DNA of 64,000 bases from Hormiphora californensis. Lineage: Eukaryota; Ctenophora; Tentaculata; Cydippida; Pleurobrachiidae. The notes below the pieces were generated by a model. The model made no database searches. It saw only the letters and a list, made by a program, of their open reading frames with translations, and was not told the origin of the DNA. Both the position numbers and the translations under genes were made by a program. The stretch covers positions 5,060,008-5,124,007 of the forward strand of contig CM035362.1 in the NCBI GenBank assembly GCA_020137815.1, given 5' to 3'. This document shows positions 1 to 14,002 of this stretch, piece after piece. Position 1 is the first letter of the stretch; the number at the start of each line of letters is the position of its first letter.

Positions 1-2451
<2,451 letters not shown>

Positions 2452-2490
2452 GGTGCTATAGATATGGTAATAGAGGTTAAGTGATTAGAG

Positions 2491-2890
2491 TAGGAGCTGA
2501 GTGGAACTGGTTAGTGGTTTGGGTTAGAGGGTTAGTGGTTACTGATTAGAGTAGGAGCTGAGTGGTACTGGTTAGTGGTTTGGGTTAGAGGGTTAGTGGT
2601 TAGAGTACGAGCTGAGTGGTACTGGTTAGTGGTTAGAGTAGGAGTGGCACTGGTTAGTGGTTAGGGTTAGAGGGTTAGTGATTAGAGTAGGAGCTGAGTG
2701 GTACTGGTTAGTGGTTAGAGTAGGAGTGGCACTGGTTAGTGGTTAGGGTTAGAGGGTTAGTGATTAGAGTAGGAGCTGAGTGGTACTGGTTAGTGGTTAG
2801 AGTAGGAGTGGCACTGGTTAGTGGTTAGGGTTAGAGGGTTAGTGATTCGAGTACGAGCTGAGTGGTACTGGTTAGTGGTTAGGGTTAGAG
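2491..2890. repeat. GGTTAGTG-type minisatellite upstream of GALE
   Basis: Tandem units built from GGTTAGTGGTTAGAGTAGGAG with GCTGAGTGGTACT. They start about 40 bp upstream of the GALE ATG, in the presumed 5' UTR or promoter. Confidence 0.85.
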
Positions 2891-3228
2891 ATAACGGTGG
2901 AGCAAGCCCAAAAGATGGGGAGGGGGTGTTGCTTAAACCTATGGTGCTGGATACTATAATATTACTCCTGGTATACCATAGTAGTCGGGTAAAAAGGAAA
3001 GGTTCCAGGGTATCATCGAATGAGCTAGTGGGGGGATAATGAAACGAGGAATATATGGATCAGTCAATAAAACAATAAAATAATAAAACGATACTACTTG
3101 AGGATAAGATAGTTTGGACTGGGCGATGTTATAAAGCAACCACATGAAAATTGTGGCGGTGTAAGACGTGGAGAAGTTTACGTGTGATGAGAGAGAGAGG
3201 AGAAAGAGAGAGATAGAAAGAGAGAGAT

Positions 3229-3273
<45 letters not shown>

Positions 3274-3681
3274 AAGAGAGAGAGATACAAAGAGCGAGAG
3301 AGAAAAAGAAAGAAATCTCGACGTTATTTGGAAGGCCCCACCCACGCAACTGACACCTCCGGAGCATTGGCAACAAACACACACACACACACGTCGCAGA
3401 AAGAAAGACAGAACACAGACACAAAAGTATATTGCTTCCTCCTACAATATCTCTCACAAAGAGAGTGCAATTTGAACTGTGCCTACGTACAATGTATCTG
3501 ATGACGTGTTGTGTGGGGACGTGGATAAAGAGGATAATTTATCTCAGGGATTATGTAGTGGGAAGTGGGAAGATCTCAAATACTAGATAGATATAATTAT
3601 ATCACCTATTATAAATATCAGCTATAATGATACACGTCTGTAGGCTCTCAGCTTCGATAGTCCCAGAACTTCAACGGACTA
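2891..3681. repeat. Intergenic region with (GA)n and (CA)n tracts
   Basis: No gene seen. It holds a degenerate GA microsatellite (about 3181-3315) and a short (CA)n at about 3378-3393. Minus-strand open frames here are products of the CT repeat. Confidence 0.6.
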
Positions 3682-3769
3682 TGACGTCATATAATTAGTA
3701 ACCATGGTAACCAATAGCATCCTAGTCATGATGTCACCATCGTGACGTCATATCATCATCGTGACGTCA
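3682..3769. promoter_or_regulatory. CRE / X-box / CCAAT cluster
   Basis: Three perfect palindromic CRE sites TGACGTCA (3682-3689, 3743-3750, 3762-3769), an RFX X-box-like palindrome GTAACCATGGTAACC (3698-3712) and an overlapping CCAAT (3711-3715) within 90 bp. CREB/ATF, RFX and NF-Y binding to such motifs is established knowledge; function here is inferred. The cluster lies 1.2 kb upstream of GALE and ends 5 bp from the gene X stop codon. Confidence 0.4.
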
Positions 3770-3773
3770 CACA

Positions 3774-6700
3774 TCAATGTGGAGGAGCAGGAGTTGACTT
3801 TGCAGCAATAGTTGCCTCGTCAATTATCTTAAGCAGTTTGCTGCACTGATCTTTCACCCCCATTATACACTTCAAATCGACCTGAAATAATCAGTGATTT
3901 GAAAAATAAAAATTTGGGCCGGAATTAGACGGTCACCATGTTTGCCATATTTCCATGTAAACGGTTTTAGGGAGATTTTAGGGGATGGGACAACAGTGTG
4001 GAAAACTCCAAAATTTCATGCAAGATTGACTGATCGCACAAAAATGTGGTTTTGTCATATTGTCAGTCTTGCATGAAAGAATGTGGTTGCGACATTTTAA
4101 TTTTAAATCGGCTGTAGCAAAAAAATAAACAAAATTTACAACGGACCGGAACGAATCCAAGACTCTGAGTGCTAATTAGGTAACAAAGGAGTGAGAGCAA
4201 TAATTAATATGTACCAGCTGAGAGGGAGAGAGAGGTAGAGGAGTAGAGAGAGGAGTAGCTTAGAGAACTTGTTACTCTTGATAGGGAGAGAACGATCGGA
4301 GTCATGAGCGGAGCGATCAGCTCAGGGAGAGCTAATCGAGACTTAATTAAAAATCATCTTCGTAGTGATATACAATTACAGACAGGAAAATATTGCACTC
4401 TCTCTCTCTCTCTCGGTCCACTACACGCACCACTCCCGCATGGGGCCGTAAGGTCCCATGCGTGAGCAGGGTTAAATCCCCCGAGCCCGGATCCTGTTGG
4501 ATCTGAGGGCCCGGAGGGCCTGCGGAGTAAAGGTAGGTAGAACAATGTACATAGGGGTATGTTGAACAATGTACATAGGGGTTAAAGTAAGGGAAAATAT
4601 ATAAAGGGGAATTAAAGCTCATAGTGACGGAGCAAAAGACCTCCTAAACTATCTGGAAAGAAGCCCAACCATCTGGAACGGAGCCTAAGAAGGGTCAACT
4701 TATCAGGAACAGAAGGAGCAAACCGTCTGAATCTAGGGAAACCTAGGGGCAAGCAGGAACGGGTATAAAGGGTAACAATTAAATAAATTACAATAACAGT
4801 GGGAGACAGCTCAGGAGGTGAATTACATATCGAGGACCTTCCGGAGCGTGTTCATCGAGTTGAAGAGGACTGACTTTTGGAGCTGTGAGGGGTATAATTG
4901 GCGGGTTATAGCAGTCAGGTACTTCTCTAGTCGGGGACTGACTCCGCCAAGAGCTCCAATCACGATAGGGATGACCGTGGCCTTTTTAAGATCCCAAATT
5001 CGTGTGATCTCTCTCCGTAATTCTTGGTATTTCTCGATCTTTTCCATCTCCCTGTCCGAGACTAACCTATCTTTTGGTACGGCGACATCAATGAGTAGTG
5101 CCTCCTTCTTTATTTTGTCAAGAAGGACCAAGTCAGGTTTACATGCCTCGATGGGATTGTCCGTCTGTATGTGAAAGTCCCAGAGGATCTTGTAATTCTC
5201 ATTCTCGAGAACTTTCTCTGCATAGTGGCTCCACCACTTTGATTCAGCAGGGAATCCGTAGTCCTTGCACATTCCCCAGTGTAGTGCAGCCGCTACTCGG
5301 TCGTGCCTGTGTTTATAGTCCCCGTTGGCCATCTTCTGACATCCATTTAGGATGTGTTCAACAGACTCGTTATGCTGGTTGCATATACGACACTTCTCGG
5401 ACTCTCCAGGTTGCTTCTCTATAGCAGCTTTCAGCCAGTTTGTGCGAGTGGCTTGATCCTGGGCGGCAAATATCTCGGCTTCGGTATATTTGCTGAGGCT
5501 CTCTTTGTTGAGCCAGGCCCAGGTCGCATCAGGGTCGCATCTCCCTTCTTCAAGTTGCATTAGGAATCGTCCATGGAGTGGCTTACTCTTCCATTTCTCT
5601 ATCAGCTGCGTCTCAAGTCTTTCTTTCAGGGTTTCGGCATCTTCTGGGGGTTCCGTCAGCATTCCTTCTTTTCCCATTGCTATTTTAAGTGCCTTTATCT
5701 TGGGATCAGTTGAGTTGTTGAAGAACGTCACTAGCCCTGTTTCTTCCCTTACTATGACGTCTTCAATCCTCTGGAGGCCTCTGCCTCCCATCTTTCTGCT
5801 CACATATAGCCGATCAACGTCGGTGTTGTATTTCAAGAACCCTCTTCTTAGGATCTTCCTGGTTGTCATGTCTAATCCTTTGGCCTCTGTGGCAGTCCAA
5901 TCCAGTATTCCGGCACCGTATCGAATCACTGGTATTGCCCACGTGTTAATTGCCACGGCGAGGTTTTTACCAGACAGGTTGGAAGACAGGAGTTTCTTCA
6001 CTCTTCTAGTGTATTCAATCATTACCTTGGCTTTCATCTCTTGATGTAGGATCGAGTCAGCCTCCAGGATACCAAGGTATTTATATCCACCATCTTCCAC
6101 TTCCGGGATTGTCTTTCCACTTGGTAGATCTATTCCCTGCATTCGACTCCTGACTCCGTTCACGATGTCTAGTGCTCCACATTTGGATATACCAAAGGAC
6201 ATGTTAATGTCAGTGCTAAACTTCTCGGTGACAGCTAACAGCTGCTGGAGGTCCTCTTTTGAGCTAGCGTATAGTTTAAGATCGTCCATATAGAGGCGGT
6301 GGTTGATATCAATATCTGTGGCGGGTGCTTCTGGATCAGATATGGTGTAGCCTCTTCCTTGGGCAGCTAGGAGCAAGGACAGGGGGATCAGTCCAATAAT
6401 AAAATGTATCGGGGAGACAGAGTCTCCTTGGAAGAGGCCTCTTTTAATGTGGACTTTGCCTAAGGTGGAGCCGGATTGGACTAAATTAACTATACACTGC
6501 TGGAACGATGTCTCGAACAGTCTTATGATCTGTGGGTTTATTTTCAGCATTTCCATTGATTTCAGAATCCAGGAATGTGGGATCGAATCGTACGCCTTCT
6601 GGTAATCAATGAAGGCCATATACAGGGAGGACTTGGTCCGTTTGCAATGACGCAGTATAAGTTTGTCGATTGCCAACTGTTCTTTACATCCCCTGCTCTT

Positions 6701-9700
6701 CTTGCGGCAACCCTTTTGCTCTTCAGGGAAGAGTCTGTTTACGTCGAGGTGTAGGTATATGTCTTCTGACAGCATTCCTGTATATAACTTCCAGAGGTTT
6801 GGGAGGCAGGTTATGGGTCTGAAGTTCCCCGGATCGCTCATTCCTTTCTTGGGGTCCTTTAGTAGCAGGTATGTTCTGCCTTCAGTCATCCATCCTGGGA
6901 CCTGGCCTGTAGTAAGACTTTCATTGAGCAGCTCAGCTATCCGTCCATGGAGACAGGTTGTGTGCTTGATCCAGAAGGCATGCAGGCCATCTATACCTGG
7001 GGACGACCAGTTGGTCATTCCCTTCACACGGGCAGACACTCTTTCCGTGGTGATCTGGAATTCCTCTTGCTGGTTGACCGCCTCAAAGTTCTCTTGGATG
7101 TCATCTAACCACTCCGCTTCAGTGTTGTGGCCTACGTCATTCTCCCATATGTCTTTCCAGAAGTTAAGTGTCCTCGTCTGGTCCTCTGGTGTAGATTCGT
7201 TATAGCCTTTCTTGGGCAGGAGTGGGTATCTTCTATAGATAGTATCTATAGTTTGGAACTTCTGGGTGGTTCCTCTGCTCATTTCGGTCAGCCTGGAAAG
7301 GTCTGAGCGAAGTTTGGCGACACTTTCCTCAAGTCGTCGCAGCCACATCGGTTGCTTGTTCCTTCTGGGGGAGTTACTGGTGGTTTCACTAGGTGCCTCA
7401 ATGCCCATTTGTTCTCGGACCACATGTGCCACGGCCATTAGAAGAGTGTTCAATGTGGTGAGGTCTGGGGTTTCAAAGGACTTGATAACCGGGCTGAGTC
7501 TATCAATTGCCACACGTAGCTTCCCCCATGGGACCTGTCTCAGGTCTGTTACTTTGATGGAGCTCGGTTCCTCGAGCAGTTTCTTGAACAGCTCCCTGAT
7601 TTCCGGGTTCGGTGATGGCCCTTCCTCCTCCACTGGGTTTGTGGGGGGTTCGATGGCTTCTGGGGGTGGGTTGTCTTCTAGCACAGCCTGTCGTGCCGAT
7701 TCAGTTGCTTCACGGTCGGCTATGGCCGCTGTTCTGATTTCCATCAGCTTCTGTGGTGAAAGGAGTCCAGACTGAGTTATAGATCTCAGTTGGGATCTAA
7801 GCTGGTCATCAGTTTTGGAAGGGTAGGTTGTCTTTGACCACCTTTCCTCCACTCGGTTCCATACTCCTCTTTTGTCCGGTTGTGAGTACGAGTGGATGAA
7901 CACGAGCGTAATGTTCATTTCAGTGGTCCATTTCGTTCGTGGCGCTCTAGTTGGGGGTGGTGGTGGGGGTGGGGTGTCGGTGTCCCCATTGGCCGAGGTA
8001 CTCGGACCCGCAGTGTTATCATTCACCGTGAGGTCCACTTCCGGGAGTATATTTAGGCCAGATGCTGCTAGCCCTGCTAGCATTCGCTGATCTGCCATCT
8101 CCTGCGGTGTTACCATGTGTCCAGATTTCTCTATTGATCTGAACTGGCTTGAGAGTTTGGCACCTGTTAATGGATCGTGTCCCTTGTCTTCCCATAGGCG
8201 TTCGAGCCTCTTCCAGGATCCGGATGTGCCTGGATTGCTGCTGTAGTAGCAGTACACCAAGTCTAGGTTCTCTTGCTTAGACCAGACCTTCCTTGGTTTA
8301 CGGGTGTTAGTACTCATGTCGAATAAGATGAGTAAGTTTGGGGGGTGAGTTTCAAACCAATCACTGTGTATACATAGTCATCGGTTTGTTAGAAGAAGAG
8401 CCGGGTTTGGGGGTCTTAACACTGCCACCGGTGCACAGCGGTAACGGAATCCCACCGCCACATTTGGTCCGTTAGTAGATGGTTTTTCCCGGCCATCCTT
8501 GCAGCTTTTCAGCACGAACCGACACTTTCAGCGTTCGGGTGTGTATCTATATGTCTATATGGTGGAACTGGAACGGGGACTTATGTGAAGCATTATGATC
8601 TAACTGGAACGGGGTAAACTATCCTCTCACTCTCAGGAACAAGGTAAACTATCCTCTCTGGAACGGGGCAACTATCCTCTGTGAAGCGGGGTAAATTATC
8701 CTCTCTGGGACGGGGTAAACTATCCTCTCTGGAACGGGGCAACTATCCTCTGTGAAGCGGGGTAAATTATCCTCTCTGGGACGGGGTAAACTATCCTCTC
8801 TGGAACGGGGCAACTATCCTCTGTGAAGCGGGGTAAATTATCCTCTCTGGGACGGGGTAGACTATCCTCTCTGGAACGGGGCAACTATCCTCTGTGAAGC
8901 GGGGTAAATTATCCCTTTCGGGACGGGGTAAACTATCCTCTCTGGAACGGGGCAACTATCCTCTGTGAAGCGGGGTATATTATCCTCTCAGGGACGGGGT
9001 AGACTATCCTCTCTGGAACGGGGCAACTATCCTCTGTGAAGCGGGGTAAATTATCCTCTCTGGGACGGGGTAAACTATCCTCTGTGAAGCGGGGCAACTA
9101 TCCTCTGTGAAGCGGGGTAAATTATCCCTTTCGGGACGGGGTAAACTATCCTCTCTGGAACGGGGCAACTATCCTCTGTGAAGCGGGGTAAACTATCCTC
9201 TCTGGGACGGGGTAGACTATCCTCTCTGGAACGGGGCAACTATCCTCTGTGAAGCGGGGTAAATTATCCTCTCTGGGACGGGGTATACTATCCTCTCTGG
9301 AACGGGGCAACTATCCTCTGTGAAGCGGGGTAAACTATCCTCTCAGGAACAAGGTAAACTATCCTCTCTGGAACGGGGCAACTATCCTCTGTGAAGCGGG
9401 GTAAATTATCCCTATCTGGATCGGGATCCTATTAATGAAATGGATTAGGGGGTTAGCAGATTAGTATCAGGATTGGTTAGTGGGTTAGTAGATAAAGGGG
9501 CATCGGAGGTCCACAGGTGGCTGGAAGGTGCCTGTTCCACTGGTAACCCTGAGCCGGAGAAGGCGGGGTAGGAACGTAGTAGTTGGCGATGATACACTGT
9601 GGGCCGCCTAGCCAAGAAGATCTTTTTGTGTTTTGTATTTTATGATTTTTTTCCCGTATTTTTGATACACAGCCACGCTTAGCCACGGCCACACGGACCT

Positions 9701-9799
9701 GAAAATCGATCAAGGGGAAAAGGGGATGGGGAAAAGGTACTCCGTGTGACCCTGTTGCCCGGGGGAAACCGATAGGAGGTGGTGGCAGGTGGACCAACT

Positions 9800-9890
<91 letters not shown>

Positions 9891-12492
9891 TTATTAATTA
9901 TTGCTCTCACTCCTTCGTTACCTTATCACTCGGAGTCTTGAATTCGTTCCTGTCTGTTGTAAACTTTATTCTCTTAAACCTATATTTTTGCTACAGCCGA
10001 TTTAAAATTAAAAAGTCGCAACCACAATTTTTGCGTTAAAATTTATGGAGTTTTTTTGCGATACAGAGCTTCTCTCATTCAGAATGATCTGAGCAAGGAT
10101 TAAATATGGAAGAAAATGGAAAAATACTGGGTTTGACCGGGAATTGAACCAGGGACCTTCAGAGGGTCATGCTCGAAGCTTTACCAATAAGCCATCAAAC
10201 TCTTTTTAGGATGTATGTATCATTAAATGTTTGCGATTTGATCTGATAAGAAAGAGAATATGCGATCAATTCCGGTCCTATTTCTGACAGTGATAGCTAC
10301 TGCATCAGGTTAGTGGATAAATTGTGATTAACTTGCAAGACAACTACGCAGCCTTTACACTTTTGTTTTGAAACTGGTTGTTTATTTTATCGAGCAACTA
10401 ATCTGCAAAATAATCTTGCTGCAACAATTTGTTTTGCAGAATGGAAGAGCGTGGTAAGGCAGGTGGAGATTGGGCCGCTCCCTGACACATTCCCAGTTGA
10501 TGTTGAGGCTGATTCAAATGGAAAAATTTCGATAAGATTTTACCGTAGAGAGGTGGCGATAGGGAACAATGCTTACTCAATTGAATCGTGTACGAGCTAC
10601 ACGTGGCATTTCATCCAGTTCCCAGTGACTATCCCTACCGGTACTCGGACTTGGCGGCTCACAAAAACCGGGGGAAATAAAAGTTAGTGATTCACTGCAA
10701 CGGAGAGAATGTTTTGGAATTTGCCTTCTCGGAGAGTTCCTTCAATCCTGGGTGTAGCGACAATTGGCAGGGAGAACAGGAGAGTTACTTTAAATTCTAT
10801 GGCATAGACACGGCATCATTGCGCTTCCGAAGTTAGTAATTATTATTATAAAACTCGTAACAATATGAATATGGTGTAAATGAACACTCCTAAACACGTT
10901 GATGAGTGATCCTTCTCCACGTTTTTCTATCTAAGGCAAGAGTCATTACTTTTTCAAAGTCTTTAGTGAAATCAAGGTCTCTCTCCCTGAGGTCACTCTT
11001 CAAAATATTCAACAAGTTAGTTTGGTGCCTCCCTCTTCTACCTTTCATGTTCGAGGTGCCGAACAAAGCAAACTTTATAGCCATCATTGCCGGGGCATTT
11101 GACTGGCTACGGAGGATGTGTCCAAACATTTGCCATCTGGCAACAGTAATCCGTTCACTTAGCGGCCTGGTGTTACACCTCTGATACAGTGTAGCGTTGG
11201 AGATGCACATTGGATAGTGTATCTTCAGGATACTTCTCAGATGTTTTCGGTGACATACATCGAGATACTCCAAAGATTTTTTGGGTGCAGCCCAGCTGTT
11301 GCAGTTGTAAAGCATAACAGAAACGACTTGGGCCTCGTACAGCTTCAATCTCACTGCTAAAGATATCCGGGTACCCTGCTCCCATACATTTTTGTATTTG
11401 TTGAAAGCTATGTTTGCTAGAATACAGCGGCGTTCGATGTCCTCAATACAGCCGAGTTTGGACCCGAGTGATACGTTTGACCGCCATGGCTCGCGATCCT
11501 TCAACAGTTCACCTTTACTGTCCCTTTCATCCTTGGCTGCTAGAAACACTATAGATATATCAGAGAGATACCAGGTATATCTATTAGATATACCTGAATA
11601 GTCTTGCTTGTATTTTACTATTTAATAAATCCAGTGAAACGTAACAATATGTGCACTGTACTTGCCTGGCTAGACTGTGTTTCGGTAAACACTGTACAGT
11701 AATAATCAGTCATCAGGACCTGGAAATGACACTTAAGACCAGGAACCGACCGAATCAGGAAATACTGGTCCCTGATTGGCTGATAACCAGTCACGTGACC
11801 TCAATAACGAGTTCTGATTGGTTGTTTACTTGTTTCGGTCGGTTCCTGCTTTAGACGCTCTATATTCCGTGAAGCACTACTGCACTGTGGGTTGTACCCG
11901 ATATACATAAGTCTTCACTATAACGCAGAATTATTTCAGTTGTAGCTTGCCAAACTCCAATTTTACCGGATAACACTACCACGGTCCAAGGTGGAACACT
12001 AGACGAACTTTATTCCATCGGGAGTGTGCTGGAGATGGGTTGTGAGGCAGGGTGGACGAGTCTGAACGGAGCACAGAGCATCACTTGCTTAGAGGAGGAG
12101 ATGTGGTCGGAAAACAGGCCGGATTGTGTACAACCAGGTTCCTAATCTAATTGAAATTAGTGGGCCGAAAAGGTTACCCCTCTGTTATTATTGCTCATGT
12201 ATGCAATAAAAGGGGTGACTTCGTAACCAATCATTTGAGCTACCTTCATTCACGGGGTACAGACAGGGTATAAGTTATATTAGACAATTTTAACCGGTTA
12301 TCTAAGTTTTCACAGTACACCGTTTCCGGTGGTTAAAGTGTACTGTGAAATTTTAGACCACTGCAAAAACACTAGTAATTATAAAGTAAAATACCGCTGC
12401 AGTGGTATGTGAAAAATTAAACACTTTCTAGTCACACGCACACAGTGTGAACATTACAAACATTACAAACTGAGTGAACGGGATAAAGATTA

Positions 12493-12546
<54 letters not shown>

Positions 12547-12676
12547 GCCTCTACGAGCGCTCTCTCTCTCTCTCTCTGCTCGCTCTCTCGATCTCCGCTT
12601 CTCTCTCTACTCGCTAGCGCTCTCTCTCTGCATCTCTCTATCTTCTCGCGCTCTCTCTCTCGCTCTTCTCTCTCTG

Positions 12677-12708
<32 letters not shown>

Positions 12709-12776
12709 TCTCTTCTCTCTCTCTCGTCTCTCTCCTCATGCTCTCTCTTCTCTCTTCTCTTCTCCTTCTACTCTTC

Positions 12777-12807
<31 letters not shown>

Positions 12808-13943
12808 GATCCCGCTCTCTCTGCTCATCGCTCTCTCTCTCGCTCTCTCTCTTCTCCTCTCTCTCCCCTCTCTCCTTTCCCCGTCTCTCCCTCTCCCTCT
12901 CCCTTTCTGTTTTTTGTTTTTGTTTGTTTTTTTTGTTTTGTTTTTTTTTTTTTTCTTTCTTTTCTCGGGCCCCCCTCTCCCCGGTCCCCGGCTCTTTCCC
13001 TTTCCCCCTCCCCCTCTCCACTTTTTTTTTGTCCTCCTACGTCCGTACCTATATAATTCCCTAGGGGGAAAGAAAAGATAAGGGTTAGGGCGTGTGCACA
13101 CTGCACATTTTTCCCAACTCATAAATCAAATCCAATTTTCACAAAGTTTACCCCTAGAATGAGTTCCTACGATCATTCTAAAACATTTGGTAAAAAAATT
13201 TTAGTCCTACCCTGGCCCAATTACGTGGGCCGATGTATGCCCATATATGGGCATATTCATATCAAAAAATGTTTTTTGGGGCGTTATTTCGAAAAAACCA
13301 CACATATGAATCGCCTCATGAGAACCAGTACAACCATTATTTCCAGTCTGCACCTTCAGAACTCCATTTTATAATGAAAATTTTTTTTTTTCATCTTTTT
13401 TTCTTGCACATTTTCCTACTTTGCAGTACATATTAGTTGAGACGAATTTTAACTTTTTGAGATTTTATTTGTCGGAAACCAAATTCCGGTTGTAACCGAC
13501 TACTTTTGACCTGCTGAACACGATCCCGTTCATGAAAAAGCTCTCAAAATTGAAGAAAATGGCCAAAATGAACATTTTTAGTCAAAAATGAACATTTTTG
13601 GTCCAAAATGAACATTTTCAGGTCAAAAATGACCTTTGGCTAACTTTCATGATACACATCCATTCTGATCGGTATCAAACCGCTGAACACGACCCTGACC
13701 ATAAAAAGTTGATATCAAGAACATGCCAAACACTGGTGTAAAACACACATATTTTCCTTTTTTCGGTAAAAAAGTAAACTTTTTTAATCGCCTGGCCCAC
13801 GTAATTGACATACACTATCCCAATTCCGTTTTCAGGATGTAGTAGACAATTGTCCATAGTTTCATATCTACCCTTAACCTTTTGGCCAAGTCGACAAAAT
13901 TTTCACTTAGCACACCCTACTGTGCAGTAGTGACTACTGCACA

Positions 13944-14002
<59 letters not shown>

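Larger units (their letters stand above)
4415..9805 (-). mobile_element. Full-length RLE-type LINE (R2 superfamily-like)
   Basis: A non-LTR retrotransposon on the minus strand with one long ORF (4823-8317), a 3' UTR of about 400 bp, and a long 5' region that includes a 71-bp minisatellite (about 8590-9415). Its 3' end meets (CT)n at 4398-4414 and its 5' side meets (CT)n at 9806-9887, so it appears to sit inside a GA/CT microsatellite. The borders are inferred from where the microsatellite begins. The uninterrupted ORF suggests recent insertion. Confidence 0.75.
3978..10050. mobile_element. Foldback element split by the LINE
   Basis: The stretches about 4000-4215 and 9890-10050 are inverted copies of each other. 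They share the blocks TAATTATTGCTCTCACTCCT, GAGTCTTG and TTTGCTACAGCCGATTTAAA on opposite strands. Between them lie CT/GA tracts and the LINE. The simplest reading is a palindromic DNA element with a central GA microsatellite that later received the LINE. A small hairpin (about 4018-4080) sits in the left arm only. Confidence 0.7.

Noticed and set aside
8590-9415. CRISPR-like array
   Set aside because: Units are directly adjacent with no unique spacers, and the context is a eukaryotic LINE.
12494-13122. Open frames of 93-195 residues on both strands
   Set aside because: Low-complexity CT-rich sequence inside a foldback element; no codon structure.
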